DNA of 43,439 bases from CAZMVU01 sp964569295 (GCA_964569295.1 CAZMVU010000015.1:1-43439); one strand, 5' to 3'. Shown: positions 25,743 to 33,831, counted from the first letter of the stretch. Notes: generated by a model not told the origin, from the letters alone. Translations and numbers: made by a program.

Positions 25743-25972
25743 TGCTCTTCCCTCCTCTCAGCGGCGGCCGTCACCGCTGCACTCGGCTTGGGGCCATGCC
25801 GCAGCCGGCAGGACCAGCCAATAAAAAAACGGCGGCGGACACACCAGCCCGCCGCCGCAGGACACATTAGCCGTCCCCGGTAGCATGAACCCGGCTGGCA
25901 GGCCGCACTCGGCCGCCGCAGGGTGAGGAGCTGGTGCTCCTGCTTGACGTGCCACAGACACACTGCGCACGC
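25743..25972 (-). promoter_or_regulatory. Structured infC leader
   Basis: About 230 nt separate the predicted transcription start from the infC start codon, and no ORF fits. The leader contains a hairpin AGGAGC-ACCA-GCTCCT (25926-25941), a possible GGCC-GAGTGC-GGCC stem (around 25900-25915), and then a terminator-like stem with a U-run (25823-25857). This layout resembles infC-operon leaders in which premature termination is controlled by L20 or IF-3 availability. Which alternative fold would be the antiterminator is not clear to me. Confidence 0.55.
25823..25857 (-). terminator. Rho-independent terminator/attenuator upstream of infC
   Basis: On the minus strand CGGCGGCGG pairs perfectly with CCGCCGCCG (nine G-C pairs) around a 10-nt loop and is followed at once by seven T. 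It lies about 80 nt upstream of the infC start and downstream of its promoter. It therefore should act as an attenuator inside the leader, not as the end of another gene, since no minus-strand gene lies upstream before 28145. Confidence 0.8.
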
Positions 25973-25979
25973 ACATCGG

Positions 25980-26009
25980 AATATACCAAATGGGCGAACG
26001 GCAAGTCAA
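25980..26009 (-). promoter_or_regulatory. Predicted sigma-70 promoter of the infC operon
   Basis: On the minus strand TTGACT (26009-26004) and TATATT (25985-25980) are separated by 18 bp. Both are close to the consensus. The position fits the start of a leader running into infC. The opposite strand leads to the antiporter gene at 26264. Confidence 0.65.
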
Positions 26010-26263
26010 CGCAGCGAATTGGGCCAGCAGCCGGGCGGCCAACCAACGCCCGCACGGCACTGTGCAACATCTTTACAGCCGGTGTTTCTTTTTGTATGCG
26101 CTTTTGCCCATAATACCCGCTGGCGTTTTTGGTGGCTTGGCACACCCCTTGCTCACCCTGATGGGGACAGGTTTTCCTTGAAGAACAATACACAGTAAAT
26201 GGCGCGCGCAGGCTGTTTGACGCTCCATAAATGAGCTAAGAAAGGTGAAATGCGAAACCCGCC

Positions 26264-27493
26264 ATGAGGGACGAAACGGTCCATATCCACCTGCTGCTCA
26301 TGTTGGTCGGTGGGCTCGTGGCACTGTCCATTCTGATAAAGCCGTTGTGTCAGCGGCTGGGCATACCGGCACTCGTGGCTTTTCTCGCTATCGGCCTGGG
26401 AGTTCGCGGCGCCGACCAGGCCTGGCCCTTCTTTTCGGATACCGGTGAGGAGATATTCGACTTTCTTGCCAAACTCGGCATCATTGTCATTCTCTTCCGC
26501 ACCGGCATGGAATGCGACCTGCGCGGTCTTCTCAAGCACCTGCGCGGCGCCAGTTTTATCTGGATCGGCAATATGGTTGTGAGCGCCGCCGCCGGCTATA
26601 TTGCCACCCGATACGCCCTCGGGCTCGCCACCATACCCAGCCTCGTCGTGGCCACCGCTATGACCGCCACCAGCGTCGGGATGACGGTCCCCCTTTGGCA
26701 GCAGGCCGGCGCCCTCGACAAAGACGCAGGCCAGCAGTTTGTGGATGTGGCTGAGCTCGACGATATCACCGGTGTTGTCCTTATGGCCTTACTCTTCGCC
26801 GTATTGCCCATCCTTCGCGATAACGGCGAGGGCACACTTGCCGCCACGCTCGCCTATGAAGTGGGCCGCTTTGCGCTCGCTGTCGTACTGTTCGGCGCAG
26901 CTTGCCTGCTCTTCTCCATCTACGCCGAACAGCCCGTAAGCCGTTTCGTGCGGCGCTTCGAACCCAAGCCGAACGATATGCTGGTTGTTGCCGGCATCGG
27001 CATTGTGATCGCTGCGATGGCCGGCTTGCTCGGCTTTTCCGCAGCCATCGGCGCGTTCTTCGCCGGGCTGGTATTCAGCGGCGACCCGAAGCGGGTCGAC
27101 TTCGACGCCTCTTTCAGCGCCATCTATGAAATGTTCGCCCCCTTCTTCTTCATTGGCATCGGCATGACCATTGCCCCGGATGCACTCACCGGTGCGGTGA
27201 GCACGGGACTCGTGCTGCTGGTTGCGGCCGTACTGGGCAAGGTTATCGGTGCGGGAGTCTTTGCCATCGTACCCTGCCCATCACTCATGTGCGCCCTCAC
27301 GCTGGGCGTGAGCATGGTGCCCCGCGCGGAGATCACCATGATCATTATGCACAAAGGCCACAACCTCGGCGCCAGCGTCGTGCCCGACACCGTTTTCTCC
27401 GGCATGGTGCTGGTATCCGCCCTGACCTGCGGCATCACACCATTTGTCTTACGCCCCATGATCCACCGTTTTACTGCAGGAGACGCCCCATGA
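26264..27493 (+). CDS. CPA2-family cation/proton antiporter
   Basis: 409 residues with about twelve hydrophobic segments and no C-terminal TrkA/RCK domain. The Na+/H+ or K+/H+ exchanger fold of the KefB/CPA2 type is indicated by LVVATAMTATSVGMTVPL (discontinuous helix), VDVAELDDITGVVLMALL (the conserved acidic pair) and LGFSAAIGAFFAGLVFSG. The C-terminal VSMVPRAEITMIIM segment also matches. It would exchange Na+ or K+ for protons across the cytoplasmic membrane. The stop overlaps the start of the small membrane gene at 27490 (ATGA), so the two are co-translated. A 520-bp intergenic region shared with infC lies upstream. Confidence 0.88.
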   Translation: MRDETVHIHLLLMLVGGLVALSILIKPLCQRLGIPALVAFLAIGLGVRGADQAWPFFSDTGEEIFDFLAKLGIIVILFRTGMECDLRGLLKHLRGASFIWIGNMVVSAAAGYIATRYALGLATIPSLVVATAMTATSVGMTVPLWQQAGALDKDAGQQFVDVAELDDITGVVLMALLFAVLPILRDNGEGTLAATLAYEVGRFALAVVLFGAACLLFSIYAEQPVSRFVRRFEPKPNDMLVVAGIGIVIAAMAGLLGFSAAIGAFFAGLVFSGDPKRVDFDASFSAIYEMFAPFFFIGIGMTIAPDALTGAVSTGLVLLVAAVLGKVIGAGVFAIVPCPSLMCALTLGVSMVPRAEITMIIMHKGHNLGASVVPDTVFSGMVLVSALTCGITPFVLRPMIHRFTAGDAP

Positions 27494-27783
27494 CTACCAC
27501 CATCGCAACCTACATCGGCCTCGTCCTCGCCGGTTTCCTGCTCGGCCTGGTGTTCTACGGCGGGCTACGGCTCACCGTGGACTATATCCTCAAAGTCCAC
27601 TATCCGGGCCTGCTGCTGTTTCTCAGCGCCGTCGTGCGCACCTTTCTGGTGCTGGCCGGCCTGCTGCTGGTAACTGGCGGCCGGTGGTACTTCATCGTCG
27701 CCGCCCTCGCCGGTTTCCTCGTGGCACGGTTTGTACTCCTCTGGTATTGGGGCGGCCTGCCCAAGCAAAAGGAAGTCCTGTGA
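27490..27783 (+). CDS. Small membrane protein resembling AtpR of N-ATPases
   Basis: 97 residues, with three predicted membrane helices (TYIGLVLAGFLLGLVFYGGL, then LLLFLSAVVRTFLVLAGLLLV, then YFIVAALAGFLVARFVLLWY). The pattern is a short first helix pair, an arginine at the start of helix 2 (VVRTF) and another in helix 3 (VARFV). It closely resembles AtpR, the small accessory subunit encoded in Na+-translocating N-type ATPase operons, where these arginines face the c-ring. No other ATP synthase gene is present nearby. The ATGA overlap with the antiporter suggests the protein works with that transporter or is a relict. The assignment is by recognition, without a search. Confidence 0.6.
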   Translation: MTTTIATYIGLVLAGFLLGLVFYGGLRLTVDYILKVHYPGLLLFLSAVVRTFLVLAGLLLVTGGRWYFIVAALAGFLVARFVLLWYWGGLPKQKEVL

Positions 27784-28144
27784 ACAGGACCTGCCACCGG
27801 CAAAAAATAGAGGCATACCGGCCACCCGGACCAGGGCGTTTGTGGGCCACACACATCCACGGCCTTCCGCGCAACCATCGTGTATGCATGAAAGACCCAG
27901 GCCCAGGACCATTTACCTGCCTTGGCCCGCCCAACGCATGTCGGTGAATCGCGGGCGCTGTTTTTGAGGCGCTGTCGCGCCCTGCGGATTATCTCGACCC
28001 AATGCAGGACGGCGGCTGGGAAGGGAGCCGCATCACCCTTATGCCGAGCGAGTTGAACGGCACATAGATAGACGAGCGCGCCGCCGGCTGGGGCATCCGG
28101 CGACGCGCTCTTTGAGAACCAGGCCACGCCACATGAGCGACCTG
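27784..28144. other. Gene-free interval between convergent genes
   Basis: I see no gene in these 361 bp. The strand switches from plus (AtpR-like) to minus (amtB). It contains an imperfect GGGCGC...GCGCCC repeat at 27953-27982 and the strong hairpin annotated at 28074-28110. A 13-bp string (CCGGCCACCCGGA) near 27817-27831 recurs in the amtB-glnB spacer near 29688-29700. Confidence 0.5.
28074..28110. terminator. Hairpin between convergent genes, probable terminator
   Basis: GAGCGCGCCGCCGG pairs with CCGGCGACGCGCTC at 13 of 14 positions around a 9-nt loop. Only three T follow on the plus strand, so it is not a textbook intrinsic terminator. Its place, 35 bp past the amtB stop and downstream of the convergent AtpR-like gene, suits a bidirectional stop or mRNA 3'-end stabiliser. 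Confidence 0.55.
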
Positions 28145-29548
28145 TCAGGAAGCAGCGCTATAGGCAGACGTAGTCGCGTCTGCGGGATAGGCCTCGAGGC
28201 CCATTTCGCTCTGGTCGAGGCCCAAATGTTCCTCTTCCGGCGTAACGCGGATGCCGAGAAGGCCCTTGACCACCATCCAAAGCACCATCGAAGCAAGGAA
28301 GGTGAATGCGCCAACGGCCACTATACCGATAACCTGCACAATGAGCTGGTTCACGCCGCCGCCATAGAACAACCCGGCTTCGGTGTTGAAAAGCCCCACG
28401 GCCGCCGTGCCCCAGATACCGTTCACAAGGTGCACAGAAATCGCGCCGACCGGGTCATCCACATGCAGTTTGTCGAAGGTGATCACCGACTCGACCACAA
28501 GCACGCCGGCGATGAGCCCGATAATCACGCTGCCGGTGATGCTCACGCCGTCGCAGGGCGCGGTAATCGCCACGAGCCCCGCGAGCGCGCCGTTCACGAT
28601 CATGGACAGGTCCGGGTTGCCCAGCCGCAGCCACGAGAACGCGGTTGCGCCGGCAACACCCGCCGCCGCCGCCATGGCCGTGGTCGTGGCGATATGCGCT
28701 ATGGCCCCGGCATCGGCCGCCATCGTGCTGCCCGGGTTGAACCCGAACCAACCGAGCCAAAGCACCAGGCCACCGAGTGTGGCCAGCGCCATATTGTGGC
28801 CAGGTATCGCATTGATGCTGCCGTCTTTCTTGTACTTGCCGAGCCGGGGCCCCAGCAAAATGACGCCCGCCAAAGCCGCCCAACCGCCGACACTATGCAC
28901 CACGGTCGACCCGGCAAAGTCCATGAAAAACGTCCCGCGAATGTCGCCAAGCCAGCCGCCGCCCCAAATCCAATGTCCCGATATGGGATACATGACCGCC
29001 ACGAGCAGCGCCGCGAAGAGAATGTAGGACTGGAACTTGATCCGCTCGGCCACGGCGCCCGAGACAATGGTGGCGGCCGTAGCGGCGAACACAAGCTGGA
29101 AGAAGAACTTCGCCTCGAGGGGCACGCCGGCCCACGAGATCGCCGAGTACACCCCCTCATACGCCTCGATGACCGGGCTGTTGTCCGCGCCGGAGAGGAA
29201 AAAGCCTCCCGTGCCGACAAGGGCGTTGCCGTCGCCGAACATGAGCGCGAAGCCCGTGGCCCAGAAGGTGAGCGACGCGATGGCGAACACAATGAAATTC
29301 TTCGCCAGAATGTTCACCGTGTTCTTCGCGCGGCAGAAACCCGATTCCACAAGCGCGAAGCCGGCGTTCATGAAGAACACGAGAAAACCGGCGATCATCA
29401 CCCACATCGTGTCCAGCATCACCTGTTGTGCGGCGGCGGGATCCTCTTCCTGTGCGTGGGCGCCGGCCATGGGCAGCAAGAGCAGCGCAGCCAAGACCAG
29501 CACCGCGTGTAAAACCTTGGGGCGTCTGTCGTTCATCAAGACCTTCAT
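28145..29548 (-). CDS. amtB: Ammonium transporter
   Basis: 467 residues from the ATG at 29548 (a GTG sits one codon upstream) with GGAGG 9 nt before. A signal peptide (ending near AGAHAQ) precedes eleven membrane helices. The Amt signature and pore residues are visible: FFMNAGFALVESGFCR, the first pore histidine in VVHSVGGWAALAGV, GWFGFNPGS, and the second histidine in ISVHLVNGIWGTAAVG. The cytoplasmic tail GIRVTPEEEHLGLDQSEMG is the conserved GlnK-contact region. It takes up ammonium when nitrogen is scarce. The gene follows glnB by 162 bp on the same strand. The pair is probably transcribed from the sigma-54 promoter at 30145. Confidence 0.96.
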   Translation of the reverse strand: MKVLMNDRRPKVLHAVLVLAALLLLPMAGAHAQEEDPAAAQQVMLDTMWVMIAGFLVFFMNAGFALVESGFCRAKNTVNILAKNFIVFAIASLTFWATGFALMFGDGNALVGTGGFFLSGADNSPVIEAYEGVYSAISWAGVPLEAKFFFQLVFAATAATIVSGAVAERIKFQSYILFAALLVAVMYPISGHWIWGGGWLGDIRGTFFMDFAGSTVVHSVGGWAALAGVILLGPRLGKYKKDGSINAIPGHNMALATLGGLVLWLGWFGFNPGSTMAADAGAIAHIATTTAMAAAAGVAGATAFSWLRLGNPDLSMIVNGALAGLVAITAPCDGVSITGSVIIGLIAGVLVVESVITFDKLHVDDPVGAISVHLVNGIWGTAAVGLFNTEAGLFYGGGVNQLIVQVIGIVAVGAFTFLASMVLWMVVKGLLGIRVTPEEEHLGLDQSEMGLEAYPADATTSAYSAAS

Positions 29549-29710
29549 CACGTTTGTCCTCCTTCAGAAGCACGCTGGCCGCGCGCACGTGCGTCGTAGT
29601 TTGTTTCTCTAAAGCTTTTTCTATGAGATGGGCAGACTTTGTCGATATGCATGGAAAAGCGGGGTCGGTCGAGCAACGTCTCATGGACCGGCCACCCGGA
29701 GAAAAGATAC

Positions 29711-30052
29711 TCACTCGATGACGGCGTCCCCCGTCTCGCCGGTGCGAATACGGACCGCCTCGTCCACAGGCGAGACGAAAATCTTGCCGTCGCCAATGCG
29801 CCCAGTCGAGGCCGCCTTGGTGATGGCGTCCAACGTGGCCTTCAGATTGTCATTCGTGACCACAATCTCGAGCTTGAGCTTCGGAAGAAACTCGACCACA
29901 TACTCCGCGCCGCGGTAGAGTTCCTTGTGTCCTTTTTGCCTTCCGAAGCCTTTCACCTCGGTTACCGTGAGCCCTTGAATGCCCACGCCGGCAAGTGCCT
30001 CCTTCACATCCTCGAGCTTGAATGGTTTGATTATCGCTTCGATCTTTCGCAC
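29711..30052 (-). CDS. glnB: PII nitrogen regulatory protein
   Basis: 113 residues, GTG start (MRKIEAIIKPFKLEDVKEAL). PII signature regions are complete: the T-loop GRQKGHKELYRGAEY with uridylylatable Tyr51, and the B-loop TGRIGDGKIFVSPVDEAVRIRTGE. PII proteins sense 2-oxoglutarate and ATP/ADP and plug AmtB when nitrogen is plentiful. Because it is paired with amtB, GlnK is an equally valid name. GGGAGG lies upstream but about 14 nt away, so the exact start is a little uncertain. A sigma-54 promoter lies about 90 bp upstream. Confidence 0.96.
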   Translation of the reverse strand: MRKIEAIIKPFKLEDVKEALAGVGIQGLTVTEVKGFGRQKGHKELYRGAEYVVEFLPKLKLEIVVTNDNLKATLDAITKAASTGRIGDGKIFVSPVDEAVRIRTGETGDAVIE

Positions 30053-30144
30053 GGTAATCAGCGACGCCTCCCTTGGGTTCGGAAACTGGCGGCCTATAGG
30101 GCCACCTTACACAACAGGCTTTTTTCGATACGTGCTGCGAGCTG

Positions 30145-30160
30145 AGCAACCGGCGTACCA
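30145..30160 (-). promoter_or_regulatory. Sigma-54 (RpoN) promoter of glnB-amtB
   Basis: The minus strand reads TGGTACGCCGGTTGCT, which fits the sigma-54 consensus TGGYACG-N4-TTGCW at every defined position. The invariant GG and GC are ten bases apart. Transcription would start near 30134 and leave a leader of about 80 nt before glnB. The location, in front of glnB-amtB, is exactly where NtrC/RpoN control is known in other bacteria. No enhancer site was identified by eye. Confidence 0.88.
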
Positions 30161-30502
30161 AGTGGTACTCATGCCTGCCTAATGGAAATTGACATATCGT
30201 GCAAGTCATTGTTTGACAATGCGTTAGATCCCATGAAAATACATTGCGATACAAGCGCAGCGGCCGCCGGAGGCCTGCTACGCCTTCCTACATTTCAGAA
30301 GTTAACAGTCGACATTGTTACAATTTCGTAGGCTTAAAACCGATAGTGCACGGCAGGGGAATGCAGGCATAGTACCCCTGTGGACACCAGGCAGCAGCCC
30401 GCGGGCGCCGGCTGTGGTGCCCTATGCAATTGTCGCCAAATGCTTGCACCCCCTCCACGCGGCCGGCGGCAGTAAAGAAATCTTCGAAAAGCAAACATTC
30501 TA
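30161..30502. other. Gene-free, AT-richer interval
   Basis: No gene is supported here. The region is less GC-rich than its surroundings and contains short A/T runs. It should hold the enhancer (NtrC-type activator) sites expected upstream of the sigma-54 promoter, but none is clear by eye. It separates the divergently read glnB-amtB unit from the plus-strand promoter at 30503. Confidence 0.4.
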
Positions 30503-30531
30503 TTGCAAAATCTGCGAAAATAATCTATTCT
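30503..30531 (+). promoter_or_regulatory. Predicted sigma-70 promoter
   Basis: TTGCAA (30503-30508) and TATTCT (30526-30531) are separated by 17 bp in an AT-rich stretch. It would drive plus-strand transcription through the structured region at 30592-30697 and the truncated beta-helix gene. Confidence 0.5.
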
Positions 30532-30591
30532 AGACCCTGTCAGTGCTTATGGCGTTGTTTCCGTTCGGCCGTAATTGCATCATCGGGGAGG

Positions 30592-30697
30592 GGAGCCACG
30601 ACGGCGGAGACCTGCTGTGCGGCTCCTTCGGGGAGGTCCACGCACGCGCCGTGTTTACGTGGGAGTTTGCGCCTTCTGGTTTAGGGCGTGGACCTCC
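30592..30697 (+). ncRNA. Structured region, possible leader or small RNA
   Basis: No gene fits between 30053 and 30857. Within this stretch GGAGCC (30592-30597) pairs with GGCTCC (30621-30626). A perfect 12-bp repeat, GGAGGTCCACGC (30632-30643), pairs with GCGTGGACCTCC (30686-30697), enclosing a 42-nt loop. A predicted promoter lies 60 bp upstream. The arrangement is what a 5' leader or independent RNA would show. It matches no RNA family I know: no 6S, SRP, tmRNA, cobalamin or cyclic-di-GMP motifs were found. A cruciform DNA site is an alternative. Confidence 0.35.
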
Positions 30698-30856
30698 GTG
30701 GGTATTGAGCGTGAAAAGTGTGCATAACTGCTTTGGGTATGTCACATGAGGCTGTGGTTAGGGATTTCATCATTGCATGAAAGCTTGGGAGCCATGTATC
30801 CCTTTCCACGCTCAGGGTATGGGTCTTTTAATTTTGGCACAGGGAGAGGAAACATC

Positions 30857-31090
30857 ATGAGAACGAAAACGGCGTCATTGTTACTGGTAGGACTTTTGTG
30901 CGCGGGCGTCGCGTCGGCCGCAGTCTGGCGAGTCGACAGCGATGCGCCCGGTGGCGGGGATGGTACGTCTTGGGCCACGGCCTTCCAGACCATCCAGGCC
31001 GGGATCGACGCGGACAAGAGTGCCACGCAAAAGGTGATGCGCCAACTCCGGCGCATGCCGTCTACCATTCGCGTGCGGATCCTGTTCTGA
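30857..31090 (+). pseudogene. Truncated exported right-handed beta-helix protein
   Basis: A 77-residue remnant. GGGAGAGGA and ATG at 30857 are intact, followed by a signal peptide (MRTKTASLLLVGLLCAGVA). Next is the start of a parallel beta-helix protein: VWRVDSDAPGGGDGTSWATA then FQTIQAGIDAD. In intact proteins of this kind the phrase continues with a GDTV.V..GTY-type strand and hundreds of helix residues. Here it changes abruptly at ADKSATQKVMRQ into unrelated sequence and stops. The gene therefore looks cut by a deletion. The downstream flavodoxin gene starts 55 bp later. Confidence 0.65.
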
Positions 31091-31145
31091 GGCGCCCGCA
31101 CCGCCTCAGGGGAGGTGGCGCGGCGGCGATGGAAGGAAATTGGCT

Positions 31146-31733
31146 ATGAATCGCAAGCATGTCACGGTGATCCTGGGGCATCCGGATAATGACACATGGT
31201 GCAGAACACTCGCCGAAACCTACGCCAAAGGCGCGGAATCTGCCGGGGCCAGGGTGCGCCGCATTCGCCTGGCCGACCTTTCCTTCGACCCAATTCTCCA
31301 CAAAGGCTACAAGACCATCCAGCCACTCGAGCCGGACCTGTTGAAAGCACAGCGAGACATCGCGTGGGCAAACCACTTGGTCTTTGTCTATCCCATGTGG
31401 TGGGGGAGTATGCCGGCCCTCTTGAAGGGATTTCTCGACCGCGTCTTTCACCCCGGCTTCGGATTCCAGTTCGACAGCGACACCTCGTACACCTGGAAGA
31501 AGCTGCTGTGCGGGCGCTCGGCACGCCTCATCATTACCATGGACGGCCCGCCGCGCTTGATCCGGCTGCTCTACAAAGACCCGGCTGTCCACATGATGAA
31601 AGGGATGACGTTGGAATTCTGCGGCATCTCTCCCGTACGCGTTACCGAGTTTGGACCTGTGAAACGGGCCACCCGCGCGCGGCGCCTGCTGTGGAAACTG
31701 GAGGCGGAAGACCTGGGCCGCGCATTGAAGTAA
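31146..31733 (+). CDS. Flavodoxin-fold NAD(P)H oxidoreductase
   Basis: 195 residues from the ATG at 31146 with GAAGGAAA upstream. A TTG two codons earlier is less likely. HVTVILGHPDNDTWCRTLAETY is the FMN-binding start of the NQO1/KefF/MdaB family. The family segment VFVYPMWWGSMPALLKGFLDRVF is clear, and LEFCGISPVRVTEFGPV is the usual C-terminal motif. Such enzymes reduce quinones with two electrons and often pair with KefC-type antiporters. A KefB-like antiporter is in this window, but 4 kb away, so no link is claimed. Its substrate is unknown. Confidence 0.88.
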   Translation: MNRKHVTVILGHPDNDTWCRTLAETYAKGAESAGARVRRIRLADLSFDPILHKGYKTIQPLEPDLLKAQRDIAWANHLVFVYPMWWGSMPALLKGFLDRVFHPGFGFQFDSDTSYTWKKLLCGRSARLIITMDGPPRLIRLLYKDPAVHMMKGMTLEFCGISPVRVTEFGPVKRATRARRLLWKLEAEDLGRALK

Positions 31734-31788
31734 CCCCCGGCATTTGCCGGCCACCGGAATTTCACTCCTGGGACAAATTACGCACGGT

Positions 31789-33831
31789 TTAGGTCAGTAA
31801 GCTTGCGAGGGCTTCGTAGGTGAAAGGCTTGCGCAGAAACCGCACCGGCTCCACGCCGGCAAACATCTCAGCCACGGCAGCATCGTCGGTGTAGCCTGAA
31901 ACGAGCACGATGGGCACATGCGCATCGTGCTGGCGCAGGGCGTCAAAGGTTTCGCGGCCGTTCATGCCGGGCATGGTGAGGTCGAGAAGCACGGCGATGA
32001 TCGCGCCCTGGTGCTCCTCGAAAAGCGCAACTCCCTCTTCCCCACTGGCGGCGCACAGGGACGACAGGCCAATGTCCTGCACAATCTCGGCGCCCGCGAA
32101 ACGGACCGCCTCGTCATCGTCGATAATGAGCACTACATCGCGCTCGTTCCCGCTGCCGCGCTTCCCGGAACCCGCACCCGGCACCGAAAGTCCCGGCAGC
32201 AGAATGCGAAACCGGCTCCCTTCCCCCACCGTACTGTCCACAAAGACGAGGCCGCGGTGATGGCGCACAACACCGAGGGTAACCGCAAGGCCCAGGCCGC
32301 GGCCGGTAAACTTTGTGCTGAAGAACGGGTCGAACACGGCCTCGCGGGTTTCGGCATCCATGCCGCACCCGGTGTCTGCCACCTCGATAAAGCTGTAGGT
32401 ACCTGGGGCGGCTTCTTCATAACCGGCACACCGCCGCACATAGAGCTCGTCGCAGTGGGTTTCACCGGCCGTCACATTAATGAGCCCACCCTCTGGCGGC
32501 AGCGACTCGGCCGCGTTGAGCACGAGGTTCAGCAAAACCTGGTGCAATTGGGCGCCATCGCCCATCACGGTTTCCTGCACCTCGTTGTAATGGCAAGTAA
32601 GCTCGACGTTCGTACCGGCCGAGGCGCGCAGGACCGGCTCGCTCTCGCGCAGGACCTGGGTCACGTTGAGCGGCCGCAGCTCGATATCGCCCTGGCCGGC
32701 ATAGGCGAGCATCTGGTTGGTGAGCTCCGTGGCGCGCTGCGCGGCTTGCTCGACAGTCTGCAGAACCCGGCAGGTTTTTTCGGAGAGTTCCGGCTGATGC
32801 AGCGCAAGGCTGGCGTTCCCGAGGATGCCGGTGAGCAGGTTGTTAAAATCATGGGCAATCCCGCCAGCCAACACCCCCAGACTGCGCAACCGCTGCGCCT
32901 GCTGCACCTGGACCTCGAGGTGGCGCTGGGCTTCCTGCGCGGCGCGCATGCCGGTTATATCCTGTACAACCAGCTGCACGCCCGCGACGGCCTTTGCCTG
33001 GCGAAACACAGGGAAACAGCTTACCAGCCACACCTGTTCGCGCGTCTGGCCCTCCTGCGCGGGATGGCCTACTTTCAACTCGACATTCTGGTGGGCCTGG
33101 CCCCGCTGCAGGGTGTCGCGGCTCATGCGCGCAAGCGTTTCGCCCAGGTGGGGGACCATCTCCGCAACAGGTTTGTTTACATGGGCGGATGCGGCGCTCC
33201 CATCGAGCTGCGCAAAGAACTGGTTCACCCGCACGCAACGAAGTGCGCCGTCCAGGTAACACAGACCAACGGGCGCGGTGTTGTACAGGTTGTTCAACTC
33301 GGCAAGCTGCTCACGGGCCTTGCGCTCGCTCTTGGCGAGCGCTTCGGCATAGCGCTGACCCGCTTGTATCGCGAGCGACTTTTCTTCGCTCTCGACAGTC
33401 AGTTGCACGCGCATACGGGCGGTCTCGAGCACGGCAAGATAGGCACTGCAAATAAGCACGGCGAGGCCCGTATACAGCAACATGTCGTCAAGGTAGTGCA
33501 GGTACAGGACGCTGTCGCGGCCTATGAGGGGGAGCTTCCAGGTGAAGGCAAAGTTATCTGCGGCATGCATTATCTGGGAAACGATGGCCAACGCAGCGCC
33601 GGTGTAAAGCGCCGGGGTGACCTTGGGAATGTAAGAGACAACAGCCGCCACGCGCAGGGGAACCGCCGCGACGAGCACCGTGGCCACGAGAAACAAAAGC
33701 CTGGCGTACTTCTGGCCGATCACCCCGCCGCGCCACAGGATAAAGGTGAGTATGATAAGCAGCACCCCGGCACCGGAGGCAATAAACACCACGGTCATGT
33801 TCCTGCGGAGGCGTTTGTCGTCCATGGCCAT
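31789..33831 (-). CDS. Hybrid sensor histidine kinase/response regulator
   Basis: 680 residues from an ATG with AGGG six bases upstream. Four membrane helices occupy about residues 15-135. A coiled linker is followed by a PAS domain (about 165-290) and a histidine-phosphorylation helix (GVLAGGIAHDFNNLLTGILG). The HATPase module has its N box (QVLLNLVLNAAESLPPEGG), G1 (DTGCGMD) and G2 (GRGLGLAV). A C-terminal receiver carries VLIIDDDEAVR and the acceptor Asp in LLDLTMPGMNG. Signal input is unknown. The AHDFNNLL type of kinase, with a receiver at the end, would fit a phosphorelay through the HPt protein at 16529. They are not adjacent, so this is conjecture. Confidence 0.93.
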   Translation of the reverse strand: MAMDDKRLRRNMTVVFIASGAGVLLIILTFILWRGGVIGQKYARLLFLVATVLVAAVPLRVAAVVSYIPKVTPALYTGAALAIVSQIMHAADNFAFTWKLPLIGRDSVLYLHYLDDMLLYTGLAVLICSAYLAVLETARMRVQLTVESEEKSLAIQAGQRYAEALAKSERKAREQLAELNNLYNTAPVGLCYLDGALRCVRVNQFFAQLDGSAASAHVNKPVAEMVPHLGETLARMSRDTLQRGQAHQNVELKVGHPAQEGQTREQVWLVSCFPVFRQAKAVAGVQLVVQDITGMRAAQEAQRHLEVQVQQAQRLRSLGVLAGGIAHDFNNLLTGILGNASLALHQPELSEKTCRVLQTVEQAAQRATELTNQMLAYAGQGDIELRPLNVTQVLRESEPVLRASAGTNVELTCHYNEVQETVMGDGAQLHQVLLNLVLNAAESLPPEGGLINVTAGETHCDELYVRRCAGYEEAAPGTYSFIEVADTGCGMDAETREAVFDPFFSTKFTGRGLGLAVTLGVVRHHRGLVFVDSTVGEGSRFRILLPGLSVPGAGSGKRGSGNERDVVLIIDDDEAVRFAGAEIVQDIGLSSLCAASGEEGVALFEEHQGAIIAVLLDLTMPGMNGRETFDALRQHDAHVPIVLVSGYTDDAAVAEMFAGVEPVRFLRKPFTYEALASLLT

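Noticed and set aside
28112..29512. Plus-strand open frame of 466 codons opposite amtB
   Set aside because: Antisense to a clear ammonium transporter; the composition is typical of a shadow frame.
30592..30697. Known riboswitch or 6S/SRP RNA
   Set aside because: None of the conserved cores (cobalamin box, cyclic-di-GMP core, SRP loop, 6S bubble) could be recognised; left as an unnamed structured region.
31062..31754. Minus-strand open frame opposite the flavodoxin-fold gene
   Set aside because: No recognisable domain, while the plus-strand gene shows the FMN-binding family motifs and a ribosome site.
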